A stretch of 64,000 nucleotides of DNA from Oceanospirillum sanctuarii (GTDB taxonomy: Bacteria; Pseudomonadota; Gammaproteobacteria; Pseudomonadales; Halomonadaceae), in assembly GCF_002150805.1 (NCBI RefSeq), contig NZ_MTBA01000007.1, positions 1 through 64,000 of the forward strand, written 5' to 3'. Shown here in pieces: positions 17,506-27,537 of this stretch (position 1 is the stretch's first letter; each line of letters begins with the position of its first letter). The position numbers and the translations under genes were made by a program. Under the pieces are notes generated by a model, which was given only the letters and a program-made list of their open reading frames with translations, was not told where the DNA came from and ran no database searches.

Positions 17506-19794
17506 TCAACTGGCTGCCGCTGACTGGGCATATTGCTGACAAAGGTGGATAAACTCCGTCATTGGTAGCGGCTGGCTGTAGAGGTATCCCTGTGCCATTT
17601 CACATTGGCTTCGGATCAGAAGCTCTGCCTGATACTCGGTCTCTACGCCTTCGGCGATAACCTCAAGATTCAGGCTGTTTGCCAGACCAATAACCGAAGA
17701 GATCAGTGCATGATCGTTTTGGTCTTCAGCGCTTTCCGGCATAAAACTGCGATCAATTTTCAGGCGATCCACCGGCAGACTCTGCAGACGACCCAGTGAT
17801 GAATAGCCGGTGCCGAAGTCATCAATAGCGATCTGAATACCGATCTCCTGCAGTTGATGCAGTACCTGAACCACCTGATCATTCTCCTTCATCAGAGCGG
17901 TTTCTGTAATCTCGAGCTCTAACGCCGCCGCAGGCATCCCCGTCCGTTGCAGAATATTCAGCAGGTCTTCGTAGAAGTCACTGCGCAACAATTGCACCAT
18001 CGAGACGTTTACGCAAACCCGTTCCAGCTCCATATCCAGTGATTGCCAGCGAAGGAAATCAAGACAGGACTGTTCCAGTACCTGAAGGCCCAGCGGGATA
18101 ATCAGGCCGGTGGCTTCTGCCGCAGGAATAAAGAGATCCGGGCCGATGCGCTTATCACCCTGCTGCCAGCGCACCAGAGCCTCGGCGCTGCAGATTTGTC
18201 CGGTTTTCAGGTCGATCTGCGGCTGATAGAAGACTACAAACTCTTCCGGTGCTTCATTAAGAGCGCGGCGCAGTTCCAGTTCGATCTCCATTTTTTGAAT
18301 CGCATTACTGGTCAGCTGGGAGGTGTAGAACTGGAAGTTATTCTTACCGATATCCTTAGCCCGATAGAGTGCAGTATCCGCGTTTCGCAGCAGAGTAGTA
18401 CTGCTGGAGCCGTCTTCAGGGTAGCAGCACAGACCGATACTTGAAGTAATAAAGAGGCGGTGGCCTTCAACATCGAACGGGTTTTCAAAGGCGCTCAGCA
18501 GTCCTGTAGCAAAGGAGGTGCTGCAACGGGAGTCGCCAAGATTGCGACCCAGAATAATAAACTCGTCACCACCCTGACGGGCGATAACATCATCCTTGGA
18601 GACGATTGCAGACAGACGTTGAGCCACCGCCTGTACCAGCTGATCACCCACCTGATGACCAAAGCTGTCATTCACTGCCTGGAAATTATCCAGATCCAGA
18701 TAGGCGATACAGAAGTGTTCTTTGTTCTTTTCAGCGTTAGGAATCAGGCTGTTAATACGATCTCTCAGCTGAGGCAGGTTAGGCAGCTGGGTCAGATCAT
18801 CCAGCCCTGTATCTTTCAGGCTGTTGATCTCATACATCATAGAGATATATTTCTGCACATTGCCGCTGGCATCTTTCATCGCCATGATCTTCTGCCAGAT
18901 ATGCTGCTCTTCGCCCTGTTTATTCAGGTTGATGATCTCACCTTGCCACTGGCCTCGACTCAGAAGCTGGTTCCATAGCGCTTCGTAGAAACTGCTGTCA
19001 TGTTTACCGGACTGGAACATCTCCGGCGTTTTGCCTTTAACATCTTCCAGCTCAAAGCCGGTAATTTTGGTGAAGGCCGGGTTGATATTCAGAATCCGGC
19101 TGTGCACGTCGGTAATCAGGTAGGCTTCATCGGACATCTCGAACACCAGTGCTGCCTGATCCATCGCTTCCTGATGCTTCTGCTGTTTGCTGATATCACT
19201 GACAGCAATGGTTATATTCTCCACACGCCCTTTCTCATCCAGAGTCACTGACCACTGAAAGTGAGCGGTAAAGGTGTAACCCTTATTGTGGCGCTGGGGC
19301 AGGCGAAGCTCACCTTCCAGTTCCTTTTCACTGGCAAGGGCAGTAATGCTGGTGGTCAGGTGGCGCGCATCAAAGGAGGAAAGGCAGAGCTTTTCGATAT
19401 GATCCGGCAGACATCCATCAAAACCATAGATCTTACTGGCCGCCTTATTGGCAAACACGATCTCACCGGATGGGTGGTACTGAATAATGCCGTGGCTGAC
19501 GCTCTGCAGCACCTGCTGTAAAAACGAGGAGTGTCGGTCCAGCTTATTCTGGATGGAATTTTTTTGTCTCAGACCCAGGCTGGTCAAGCTGAAAATCAGA
19601 AGGCCGGACAGCAGGACAAAAGCCCAGCCTTTGTAAGTCTGAATCTCAGACAGCATGACGGGATCCTGCACCATACTTTCCAGAACGCGGTCAGAAAAGT
19701 AGATCCAGAGCAGGGAAAAAACCACATAAACCGAGGCTACCTTCAAAGGCAGTGTCAGTTGTGATTGTTCTGTTTTGATCTGCGTGTGATCCAT
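17506..19794 (-). CDS. Membrane PAS-PAS-GGDEF-EAL cyclic-di-GMP protein
   Basis: 762 residues. Two N-terminal membrane helices (about 16-36 and 52-70), then two PAS domains (about 85-195 and 210-325), GGDEF (about 335-495) and EAL (about 505-750). The GGDEF core is intact (RQGGDEFIIL) but the RxxD inhibitory site is SKDD. The EAL residues are present: SAEALVRW, ELEITETALM, IDDFGTGYSS, LKIDRSFM, AEGVETE. It should hydrolyse and possibly synthesise c-di-GMP in response to a PAS signal. Confidence 0.9.
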   Translation of the reverse strand: MDHTQIKTEQSQLTLPLKVASVYVVFSLLWIYFSDRVLESMVQDPVMLSEIQTYKGWAFVLLSGLLIFSLTSLGLRQKNSIQNKLDRHSSFLQQVLQSVSHGIIQYHPSGEIVFANKAASKIYGFDGCLPDHIEKLCLSSFDARHLTTSITALASEKELEGELRLPQRHNKGYTFTAHFQWSVTLDEKGRVENITIAVSDISKQQKHQEAMDQAALVFEMSDEAYLITDVHSRILNINPAFTKITGFELEDVKGKTPEMFQSGKHDSSFYEALWNQLLSRGQWQGEIINLNKQGEEQHIWQKIMAMKDASGNVQKYISMMYEINSLKDTGLDDLTQLPNLPQLRDRINSLIPNAEKNKEHFCIAYLDLDNFQAVNDSFGHQVGDQLVQAVAQRLSAIVSKDDVIARQGGDEFIILGRNLGDSRCSTSFATGLLSAFENPFDVEGHRLFITSSIGLCCYPEDGSSSTTLLRNADTALYRAKDIGKNNFQFYTSQLTSNAIQKMEIELELRRALNEAPEEFVVFYQPQIDLKTGQICSAEALVRWQQGDKRIGPDLFIPAAEATGLIIPLGLQVLEQSCLDFLRWQSLDMELERVCVNVSMVQLLRSDFYEDLLNILQRTGMPAAALELEITETALMKENDQVVQVLHQLQEIGIQIAIDDFGTGYSSLGRLQSLPVDRLKIDRSFMPESAEDQNDHALISSVIGLANSLNLEVIAEGVETEYQAELLIRSQCEMAQGYLYSQPLPMTEFIHLCQQYAQSAAAS

Positions 19795-20150
19795 AAAAAA
19801 GGGCTGGCCTGTTTATCGTCTACCGTCGGGCTAAGGAATTATCGTCTCTGCATTACTTTCGTTTTGCTCTGCACATTCCTTTGCAGCAGTACCAAAACAG
19901 CTACGCTTTACAGTGTAGTGCTTATGTTTAAATTTCGTCTGCAGATTACTTCGCAGATAAATCGACAGCGTGTTTTAATCCCTTATATAAACAAGCTTTT
20001 TCACAAAGGGCGTACTCTAACTTGATTAGATGCTTTAGTCTAAAGCAAAGCGGCCTTTGTCTCTGTTAAATCCTGAATTTTTTTAACCCTTTTGTCCTGA
20101 CGCAAGCTTTACGCGAATCCGGGCAATGTCGTGATAACCATGGGTGTGTT
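19795..20150. other. Divergent intergenic region
   Basis: 356 bp between the divergent GGDEF-EAL and pepN genes. AT-rich, with a perfect 15-bp palindrome GCTTTAGTCTAAAGC at 20032-20046. No gene-like frame with a ribosome site is seen. Confidence 0.5.
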
Positions 20151-22799
20151 ATGAGTGCTGACAACAACGACGTTATTTATCTGAAAGATTATCTGCCACC
20201 GGCGTTTCTGGTGCAGTCGGTAGATCTGGTATTTGATCTCTATCCCCATGAAACCCGCGTGCAAAGCCGCATCTCTTTTAACCGTAATGCCCATCGTGAT
20301 GCGGGTCTTCCGTTGGAGCTGCACGGCAGTGAACTTAAGCTGATTTCCGTAGCGATTGATGGCGCTGTGCTGAGTGCCGATCAGTATCAGGTCACCGGTG
20401 AGCAGCTGATTATTCCGAATGTACCGGATCAGTTTGTGCTGGAAACCGAGGTTGAGATCGACCCGGCCAACAACACCTCGCTGGAAGGTTTGTACCGTTC
20501 CAACACCATGTTCTGCACCCAGTGTGAGGCGGAAGGTTTCCGCAAGATCACCTACTACCCGGATCGCCCGGATGTAATGGCGGCCTTTACTACTAAGGTC
20601 ATCGCCGACAAAACCGAGTATCCGGTACTGCTCTCCAACGGTAACCCGATTGAAAAGGGTGATCTGGACAACAATCGCCACTTTGTTACCTGGCAGGACC
20701 CGTTTGATAAACCGGCCTACCTGTTTGCACTTGTAGCCGGTGATCTGCAGGTGGTGAAAGACACCTTCACCACCATGAGCGGCCGTAACGTCGCACTGGA
20801 GATCTGGGTTGAGCCGGAAAATATCACCAAGTGCGATCATGCCATGGCTTCCCTGAAAGCCTCTATGAAGTGGGATGAAGAGGTTTACGGCCGTGAATAC
20901 GATCTGGATATCTACATGATCGTGGCAGTTAACGACTTCAACATGGGCGCGATGGAGAATAAGGGCCTTAATATCTTTAACTCCTCCTGTGTGCTGGCCC
21001 GTCCGGATACTGCAACTGATGGCGCTTTCCAGCGCATCGAAGGCGTTGTGGCACACGAGTATTTCCACAACTGGTCCGGCAACCGTGTGACCTGTCGTGA
21101 CTGGTTTCAGCTGTCCCTGAAAGAGGGCTTTACCGTATACCGCGATCAGTGTTTCTCAGCGGATATGAATGATGCCGCTGTAAAACGTATCGAAGATGTT
21201 GCCATGCTGCGAACTGCTCAGTTTGCGGAAGATGCAGGCCCGACTGCGCATCCGGTGCGTCCGGATCACTTTATTGAGATCTCTAACTTCTACACCCTGA
21301 CCATCTATGAGAAGGGCTCAGAGATCGTGCGTATGATCGCCAACCTTCTGGGGCCGGATCTGTTCCGCAAAGGTTCCGATCTCTACTTCGAGCGTCACGA
21401 TGGTCAGGCGGTGACGGTGGAAGATTTTGTTGCTGCCATGGCGGATGCTTCCGGTATCGACTTCACCCAGTTTATGCGCTGGTACAGTCAGGCAGGTACG
21501 CCGCAACTGACCGTAAGCGGTGAATATGATGCGGCTGACAAACAGTACAAACTGACCATCAAACAGCAAACACCTCCGACCAAGGATCAGGCAGAGAAAC
21601 TGCCACTGCATATCCCTGTGAAAGTGGGGCTGTTAAATGCAGCGGGTGATGATCTGCCGCTGAATCTGTCTACGGGTGAAGCATCCGGTGAACAGGGCGA
21701 CGGCGATCGTGTTCTGCATCTGCGTGAAGCCGAGCAAACCTTTATCTTTGAAGGTATCGAAGAAGCACCAGTACCCTCTCTGCTTCGCGGTTTCTCAGCA
21801 CCGGTGAAGCTGAGCTTTGGTTACTCACAGGCGCAGCTGCTGCACCTGATGCGTCATGACTCTGACGGCTTTAACCGTTGGGATGCCGGTCAGCGTCTGG
21901 CGATTGATGCCCTGAAAGCTATGGTAGCGCAGTTTGAAGCCGGTCAGATGCCGGAGCTGGACTCTGCCCTGATCGACGCCTACAAAGGTTTGTTTGCTGC
22001 CGGTCTTGAGCCTGCGATTCTGGCAGAAATGCTGGTACTGCCCGGTGAAGCTTATCTGGCGGAGCAGTTTGACGTAGTGCCGGTAGATGCGATTCACGCC
22101 TGTCGTAATATCGCCCGTAAAACGCTGGCGCAGGCATTAAGCTCTGAGCTGGAGCAGGCGGTTGTGGCAAACCAGCTGAGTGGTGAATACCGTCCGGTGG
22201 CAGAAGATATCGCCAAGCGTCGCCTGAAAAATATCTGTCAGTCTTACCTGATGGCGTTGGAAACCGAAGCCGCTGTCGAGCGCAGTTGGCAGCAGTTTAC
22301 AACAGCAGACAATATGACTGATCAGCATGCGGCGCTTACCGCTTTGGTGCACTCCAAGCAGGATGAGAAAGCCAAAGCGGCTCTGGAAAGCTTTGAGCAG
22401 CAGTGGAAGGATGATGCACTGGTGATGGATCAGTGGTTCCAGGTTCAGGCCAGCCGTCCGCATCCGGATGCCTTAGCTCGCGTTAAGGCGCTGATGGAGC
22501 ATCCCGCTTTCAGCCTGAAGAACCCGAACAAGGTGCGCTCTCTGGTCAGTGTTTACTGCAACCAGAACCGCGTGAACTTCCACAGTATCGATGGCCTGAG
22601 TTATCAGTTCCTGGCGGATGTGGTGCTGGAGCTGGATGCGATGAACCCGCAGATCGCTTCCCGCCTGATCACCCCGCTGACCCGCTGGCAGAAGATGGAC
22701 AGCAAACGCCAGCAGCTGATGCAGACCGAGCTGAAGCGCATCGCAGCTGCAGAGCTGTCAAAAGATCTGTTTGAAGTGGTACAGAAAGCGCTGCCATAA
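20151..22799 (+). CDS. pepN: Aminopeptidase N (alanyl aminopeptidase, M1)
   Basis: 882 residues, the size of E. coli PepN. Cytoplasmic zinc aminopeptidase that finishes degradation of peptides. Seen: FNMGAMENKGLNIF (GAMEN substrate motif), VVAHEYFHNWSGNRV with HExxH and the downstream zinc glutamate in LSLKEGFTVYRDQ. The C-terminal half is the helical M1 domain. Terminator at 22869-22899. Confidence 0.97.
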   Translation: MSADNNDVIYLKDYLPPAFLVQSVDLVFDLYPHETRVQSRISFNRNAHRDAGLPLELHGSELKLISVAIDGAVLSADQYQVTGEQLIIPNVPDQFVLETEVEIDPANNTSLEGLYRSNTMFCTQCEAEGFRKITYYPDRPDVMAAFTTKVIADKTEYPVLLSNGNPIEKGDLDNNRHFVTWQDPFDKPAYLFALVAGDLQVVKDTFTTMSGRNVALEIWVEPENITKCDHAMASLKASMKWDEEVYGREYDLDIYMIVAVNDFNMGAMENKGLNIFNSSCVLARPDTATDGAFQRIEGVVAHEYFHNWSGNRVTCRDWFQLSLKEGFTVYRDQCFSADMNDAAVKRIEDVAMLRTAQFAEDAGPTAHPVRPDHFIEISNFYTLTIYEKGSEIVRMIANLLGPDLFRKGSDLYFERHDGQAVTVEDFVAAMADASGIDFTQFMRWYSQAGTPQLTVSGEYDAADKQYKLTIKQQTPPTKDQAEKLPLHIPVKVGLLNAAGDDLPLNLSTGEASGEQGDGDRVLHLREAEQTFIFEGIEEAPVPSLLRGFSAPVKLSFGYSQAQLLHLMRHDSDGFNRWDAGQRLAIDALKAMVAQFEAGQMPELDSALIDAYKGLFAAGLEPAILAEMLVLPGEAYLAEQFDVVPVDAIHACRNIARKTLAQALSSELEQAVVANQLSGEYRPVAEDIAKRRLKNICQSYLMALETEAAVERSWQQFTTADNMTDQHAALTALVHSKQDEKAKAALESFEQQWKDDALVMDQWFQVQASRPHPDALARVKALMEHPAFSLKNPNKVRSLVSVYCNQNRVNFHSIDGLSYQFLADVVLELDAMNPQIASRLITPLTRWQKMDSKRQQLMQTELKRIAAAELSKDLFEVVQKALP

Positions 22800-22868
22800 C
22801 GGAGTGCTTTCAGAGGTTCCCGTGGTTTTGAAAGGATCTTTATTTTGAAAGGATCTTTTTAACGGCAT

Positions 22869-22899
22869 AAAAAAACCCAAGCCTTGGCTTGGGTTTTTT
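22869..22899. terminator. Bidirectional rho-independent terminator
   Basis: AAAAACCCAAGCC, TT, GGCTTGGGTTTTTT between convergent pepN and slyD. Confidence 0.9.
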
Positions 22900-22953
22900 G
22901 TTTCAGTGCTCTTTTCAGAGAAAAGAAGACTGACTTGTACTGGTAAGCACTAA

Positions 22954-23439
22954 TTAGTGCTGATGACCGCCAGCGCCATGAACGTGGCCGTGGTCCAGCT
23001 CTTCTGCAGAGGCTTCACGTACTTCTACAACTTCAACGTCGAAGTTCAGAGTAACACCAGCCAGAGGGTGGTTTGCATCGATGGTTACTTTGCCATCTTC
23101 AACCTTAGTTACGGTTACTGCGATCGGCTGACCGGTGTTGGATTCCGCGTGGAACTCCATACCAACCTGTACTTCGTCTACGCCCTGGAACATCTCGGCA
23201 GGAACTTCCTGAACCAGCTCAGCGATGTGCTCGCCGTAGCCATCTGCAGGAGCAACAGTAACATTCAGCTTGTCACCAACTGCTTTACCTACCAGAGCGT
23301 CTTCCAGACCCGGAATAATGTTAGCGGCACCGTGCAGGTATGCCAGCGGCTCTGCACCTGCAGAAGAGTCGATAGTATCGCCAGCTTCGTTGGTCAGAGT
23401 GTAATGAATGGATACAACTGCGTTGTCCTGAATTTGCAT
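22954..23439 (-). CDS. slyD: FKBP-type peptidyl-prolyl isomerase, SlyD
   Basis: 161 residues. Seen: VSIHYTLTNEAGDTIDSS at the start, PLAYLHGAANIIPGLEDALVGKAVGD, the insert-in-flap domain, and a histidine-rich metal tail LDHGHVHGAGGHQH. It is a cytoplasmic proline isomerase and nickel-binding chaperone. The tail is short compared with E. coli SlyD. Confidence 0.95.
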   Translation of the reverse strand: MQIQDNAVVSIHYTLTNEAGDTIDSSAGAEPLAYLHGAANIIPGLEDALVGKAVGDKLNVTVAPADGYGEHIAELVQEVPAEMFQGVDEVQVGMEFHAESNTGQPIAVTVTKVEDGKVTIDANHPLAGVTLNFDVEVVEVREASAEELDHGHVHGAGGHQH

Positions 23440-23762
23440 GGGGTGCCCCTTTGCTTTAACTGTATTTAGCGTTTAATGTGGCAGGATAACATGCCCCGTA
23501 GGCGTGTATGCAAGCCGGGAAGGGATTTTCCGGATCAAAGGATTAATTAAGCCTTCAGTTATTTGTGGTTTTTCTGGCACTTCCGAAAAAACGAATGTAA
23601 GATTTTGTCAGAAAAGTAAAGTTGTGTAACAAATTGTTTCAGACTTGATTGCCATCATAATAAAGTGATGAAAAGTCACTAAAACCACAAATACAGAGCC
23701 TTCTTAAAGGCCGGCGAATGGCAATTAGACGACAACCTTTATGAGCAACAGGATGCTGCGCC
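23440..23762 (+). other. Intergenic region upstream of the chemoreceptor
   Basis: 323 bp between divergent slyD and the chemoreceptor. An inverted repeat AGTGA-N7-TCACT lies at 23664-23680. I see no clear sigma-28 flagellar promoter and no small gene. Confidence 0.4.
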
Positions 23763-25319
23763 ATGAAACAGAACTTACCTGTCACCCAGGTCGAGAAGAG
23801 CTTTCCCGATGATCTGCCTCTGGTTTCCACCACGGACCTGAAAGGTCAGATCACCTTCGTAAACGATGCCTTCGTTGATATCTCAGGTTTTACCCGCGAT
23901 GAGCTGATGGGCAAAGCCCATAACATGGTGCGTCACCCGGATGTACCGCCAGCTGTATTTGCTGATATGTGGGCCACCCTGCAGAAAAACAAACCCTGGA
24001 TGGGGGTGGTAAAAAACCGCTGTAAGAACGGTGATCACTACTGGGTAAATGCCTTTGTAACTCCTATTTTTGATAACGGTCAGGTGATCGGTTATCAGTC
24101 CGTTCGTTCCAAACCCAAGCAGAGTCTGGTCAAGCGTACCGAGGCGATTTATGAGCGTGTTGCCAAAGGTGGCAAGCGTTTCAGCCTTTACGACCTGAAC
24201 CTGAGTTCCAGCGTACCTGTGCTTTTGTTTGCTTCCGCTCTGATTCCAAGCGGTCTGAGTTGGGCACTGGATCTGTCAGCACCTGCGACCCTTGGTGTAT
24301 CGGTAGCGGTTGGTGCAACCGGGCTTCTGTTGCTGCGTACTCTTATGGCTCCACTGAAAAAGGCGACAGATCGTGCTAAGCGTTATATCGACAGTGAGCT
24401 GCTGAAAGAGATGTATGCCAACTGTACTGATGAAGCGGGGCAGATGTATCTGGCGGCGATTATGCGTGAAGCTAACGTGAATGCCATGACCACCCGAATC
24501 ACGCATTCTGCGAAAGAGCTCTATGCGCTTGGTGATGAAACCACAGAGATCGCAGATCATGCTGCAGAGGCGATTAACCGTCAGGCGGCAGAAGTGGAGC
24601 AGATTGCTACCGTGATCAGCCAGCTTTCCGGTGCGATTGATGAAGTCGCTCACAACGCTAACTCAGCCTCTGATGCGACTCACCAAGCGAACGAGCTGGC
24701 GCAACAGGGTCGTAGTGTCGTAAATGATACTGCGCAATCCATTAACCGCCTGGCATCTGCTATCGAGCAGGCTTCTGTTCAGGTTGAGAGCCTGCATCAG
24801 GCCACTGACGATATCGCTAAAGCTATCTCGGTGATTACTGAGATTGCCGACCAGACTAACCTGCTGGCACTTAACGCTGCGATTGAAGCCGCTCGTGCCG
24901 GTGAACAGGGCCGTGGCTTTGCCGTGGTTGCTGACGAAGTTCGTGCACTGGCACAACGGACTCAGGATTCCACTGGTGAGATCTATGGCACGCTGGAACG
25001 TCTGAAGAAAGAAACCGAAGAAGTGGTTCGTGTGATGCGTTCCAGTCAGGAAAGCGCCAGTGGCTGTGTCGATCAGGCTCAGGTTGCCGGTGAAACACTG
25101 GATGCCATCAGCCAGACCATGCAGTCCATTACCGATATGAGCCAGATGATTGCAGCGGCAGCGACTCAGCAGAGTGCCGCCTCGGAAGAGATCCGCAACA
25201 ATCTGGATTCGGTGAATGAAGCCGCTGCAGAAGCAACGGAGTCTTCGATCCGCACGAAAGAAGCCTCCAATAATCTGATCAGCAGTGTTCGTCAGATTAT
25301 GCAGAGTATCGCCCGTTAG
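23763..25319 (+). CDS. Aer-like PAS chemoreceptor
   Basis: 518 residues. An N-terminal PAS domain (about 15-125: [31 protein letters not shown]) is followed by a membrane hairpin (about 150-200) with no periplasmic domain, then a HAMP-like stretch and a methyl-accepting signalling domain with the conserved tip [20 protein letters not shown]. This is the layout of aerotaxis receptors that sense redox through FAD in the PAS domain. Terminator follows. Confidence 0.9.
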   Translation: MKQNLPVTQVEKSFPDDLPLVSTTDLKGQITFVNDAFVDISGFTRDELMGKAHNMVRHPDVPPAVFADMWATLQKNKPWMGVVKNRCKNGDHYWVNAFVTPIFDNGQVIGYQSVRSKPKQSLVKRTEAIYERVAKGGKRFSLYDLNLSSSVPVLLFASALIPSGLSWALDLSAPATLGVSVAVGATGLLLLRTLMAPLKKATDRAKRYIDSELLKEMYANCTDEAGQMYLAAIMREANVNAMTTRITHSAKELYALGDETTEIADHAAEAINRQAAEVEQIATVISQLSGAIDEVAHNANSASDATHQANELAQQGRSVVNDTAQSINRLASAIEQASVQVESLHQATDDIAKAISVITEIADQTNLLALNAAIEAARAGEQGRGFAVVADEVRALAQRTQDSTGEIYGTLERLKKETEEVVRVMRSSQESASGCVDQAQVAGETLDAISQTMQSITDMSQMIAAAATQQSAASEEIRNNLDSVNEAAAEATESSIRTKEASNNLISSVRQIMQSIAR

Positions 25320-25358
25320 GCTGCGTACGCCTTCGTCAAATGCAGGTAGCGCCTGAAC

Positions 25359-25393
25359 TAAAAACGCCGGATCTCTGATCCGGCGTTTTTTTA
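25359..25393 (+). terminator. Rho-independent terminator
   Basis: AAAAACGCCGGATC, TCT, GATCCGGCGTTTTTTT after the chemoreceptor. Confidence 0.9.
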
Positions 25394-25467
25394 TTGTCTG
25401 CAGTGCTTTATCTGTAAATTGTTATCTGTCGATTGTTATCTGGCAGATAGAAGGAAGTGCGAAGGGG

Positions 25468-26877
25468 CTAAACCTTTTTGCAGAAGGCTTTTACTCTGTC
25501 CCGTCCTGCAGCCTTGGCATCGTACAGGGCTTTATCAACCCGCTTCATCAGGGTGTCTTCACTATCACCGGGATGGTATTCGGTAACGCCAAAACTTGCG
25601 GTAATCACTCCAAGATGATCCAGTTGCTGAGCTTTAACCGCATTGCGCAATTTATTTGCCAGAATCACCGCCTGATCCAGATGAGTTGCCGGTGCCAGAA
25701 TGACAAACTCTTCACCACCCCAGCGGCCCATAATATCCGTTGATCTCAGACTGGCCGCGACCTGATTGGTGACAAAGCAAAGGGCTTTATCACCGGCATC
25801 ATGACCGAAGTTATCGTTAATCTTTTTGAAGTGATCGATATCCAGCATGATCACCGAGAAATGCCCCTCGGTCTGACGGACGTTATCAATTTCCCGTTCG
25901 ATCATCAGACTGATGCGGCTGCGATTGGCAACGCCGGTCAGGGCATCGGTTGATGCCATCTTTTTCAGTTTGCGATTATGTATTCTGAGCTGTTTATTCG
26001 CTTTCCAGGTTAGCCAGAGCGCCAGAATAATAGCGACGATGATCAGCAGAAAATAAAGCGGTGTTGTAAAGTGATCGTCGGCATGAGGCTTCTTTGGCGT
26101 CCACTTCAGAATGGTTTCGTTTTTCAGTTGCTGAGGAATTTCGGCAATCGCACGGTTAAACAGAGGCAAGAGATAACTGGAATCTTTATTGACGCCAACT
26201 CTTATCTCGTTAGCGAGTTCTGTCGCACTGGCAACATGAAGATCAGAGATTCGAAGTTGCTGAACCTGAAACGGAAACATATAAAGCGCGGCAGTAGTGG
26301 CATCGGCTTTTTGCTCGGAAACCAGAGTCAGTGCCTGATCCATACTTTCCACATGGACAACTGTTATATCAGGGTAATTTTTCGCCAGAAAGCTTTCGTA
26401 GGAATAGCCTTTAACAACGGCAAGGGTTTTGCCGTTCAGCCCCTGAAAACCACCTTTAATCTTTCTATCCTCATGAGTGACCAATACCACGGGGCTTTCA
26501 AAGTACACATCAGAGAAGTTCAGATAGGAGCCGCGCTCTTCCGTTTTATTGATAAAGGGAAGCAGTTGGCAGCGGCCATCCCGGGTAAGATCCAGCGATT
26601 GCTGCCAGCTTCGGGTTTCAACCAGCTGGAATTCTATATCGAGTGCTTTGCTAAAATAGCGCATAAAGTCAGCAGAGATGCCGATGTGATTGCCTTCCTC
26701 GTCAATTTTTTCGAAAGGCATCCAGTTGGGATCAACGCAGATTCGGATCGGAGCATCAGGTCTGCCGGTCATCTGGCTGTCTGGCCTATCAGCCTTAGCC
26801 AGAGCAAGACTTCCGGGGAGGCTGGTTACCAGTAAGAAAAGTAGCACTGATAAAGATTTAAAGCTGTTTGGCAGCAT
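25468..26877 (-). CDS. Periplasmic solute-sensor diguanylate cyclase
   Basis: 469 residues from ATG 26877 (a TTG four codons earlier is the alternative). Signal peptide, then an SBP_bac_3 solute-binding domain (about 40-260: IRICVDPNWMPFEKIDEEG), one membrane helix (about 272-292), then GGDEF (GRWGGEEFVILAP) with the RxxD inhibitory site intact (RSTD). It should convert binding of a periplasmic amino-acid-like ligand into c-di-GMP synthesis. Confidence 0.88.
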   Translation of the reverse strand: MLPNSFKSLSVLLFLLVTSLPGSLALAKADRPDSQMTGRPDAPIRICVDPNWMPFEKIDEEGNHIGISADFMRYFSKALDIEFQLVETRSWQQSLDLTRDGRCQLLPFINKTEERGSYLNFSDVYFESPVVLVTHEDRKIKGGFQGLNGKTLAVVKGYSYESFLAKNYPDITVVHVESMDQALTLVSEQKADATTAALYMFPFQVQQLRISDLHVASATELANEIRVGVNKDSSYLLPLFNRAIAEIPQQLKNETILKWTPKKPHADDHFTTPLYFLLIIVAIILALWLTWKANKQLRIHNRKLKKMASTDALTGVANRSRISLMIEREIDNVRQTEGHFSVIMLDIDHFKKINDNFGHDAGDKALCFVTNQVAASLRSTDIMGRWGGEEFVILAPATHLDQAVILANKLRNAVKAQQLDHLGVITASFGVTEYHPGDSEDTLMKRVDKALYDAKAAGRDRVKAFCKKV

Positions 26878-26993
26878 GCAGATACCCAAAATGGCCGCTT
26901 CTGGTTTAATGGTAGCAGAGAGATGCCTGATTCTATCTCCTTTAGTTTAGGGCGGCAGTGTTTCTGACGAAGAAGCGTGAAATGGATCAGAAA

Positions 26994-27026
26994 TAAAAAA
27001 AGCGATGCAGGTGCATCGCTTTTTTG
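26994..27026. terminator. Rho-independent terminator
   Basis: AAAAAAAGCGATGCA, GG, TGCATCGCTTTTTT. It could serve the small minus-strand genes at 27094-27389, which read towards it. Confidence 0.85.
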
Positions 27027-27093
27027 TGTTGCTTATATTTTTGGCCAAATCGATAGCCGAAAATAAAATCAGTAATCACTAACGCTGGGAGAA

Positions 27094-27249
27094 TCAACGG
27101 GGATTCGGGTTGTCCCAGCGATCTTTACGAACATGATCCGCTTTAATGCGAATCGCTTTAGGCTTCTGTGCCATCTGTTGCAGGCTCATCCATAGGCCGG
27201 TGCCAATTACCGCAGTTAAAATCAAAGAAACCATCATTTCTAAGGCCAT
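27094..27249 (-). CDS. 51-residue membrane-anchored small protein
   Basis: ATG at 27249-27247 with AGGAG ten bases upstream (CTCCT 27258-27262 on the plus strand). The product starts MALEMMVSLILTAVIGTGLW, a clear membrane helix, then a basic tail ending DHVRKDRWDNPNPR. I do not recognise it. A second small minus-strand gene at 47089-47208 has a similar end (DHIKRDSWQDI). It lies between two terminators, downstream of the TonB receptor. Confidence 0.65.
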   Translation of the reverse strand: MALEMMVSLILTAVIGTGLWMSLQQMAQKPKAIRIKADHVRKDRWDNPNPR

Positions 27250-27389
27250 AGGAAACTCTCCTGTACAACGAGCTGTTCGGGTTTTAAAGGTGCGAGACCT
27301 TTAATATTTTCTTTAACCCTTGCAGCGTGATCGTGTGCTACCTGTTGTCCGAAACGGGTTCGTAAACCGGTAATAAATAATGTGTACAT
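27240..27389 (-). CDS. Possible 49-residue small protein
   Basis: An ATG-started frame (27389-27387) with product MYTLFITGLRTRFGQQVAHD and on to SFLWP; its stop overlaps the start of the 51-residue gene, as in coupled genes. No good ribosome site is visible, and the codons are unremarkable. It may be real or a chance frame. Confidence 0.3.
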   Translation of the reverse strand: MYTLFITGLRTRFGQQVAHDHAARVKENIKGLAPLKPEQLVVQESFLWP

Positions 27390-27477
27390 CTTGAGACTAA
27401 CCCATAGGGAAAAAGTTGCCAACTATATGCCGTTTTTTTCACCGGTCAGATGGACGAATTGACAGTGGCTGAAAATC

Positions 27478-27511
27478 AAAAAAGCGCCCCTCAGTTTCCT
27501 GCAGGGCGCTC
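27478..27511 (-). terminator. Rho-independent terminator for the TonB receptor gene
   Basis: Minus-strand AGCGCCC, 14-nt loop, GGGCGCT, then TTTTTT, about 30 bp beyond the receptor stop. Confidence 0.75.
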
Positions 27512-27537
27512 AAAATTTTCGATTGGCAGAGGCCGGA

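Noticed and set aside
20109-21068. Long minus-strand frame opposite pepN
   Set aside because: Antisense frame opposite a clear, conserved M1 aminopeptidase; composition is explained by pepN codon usage.
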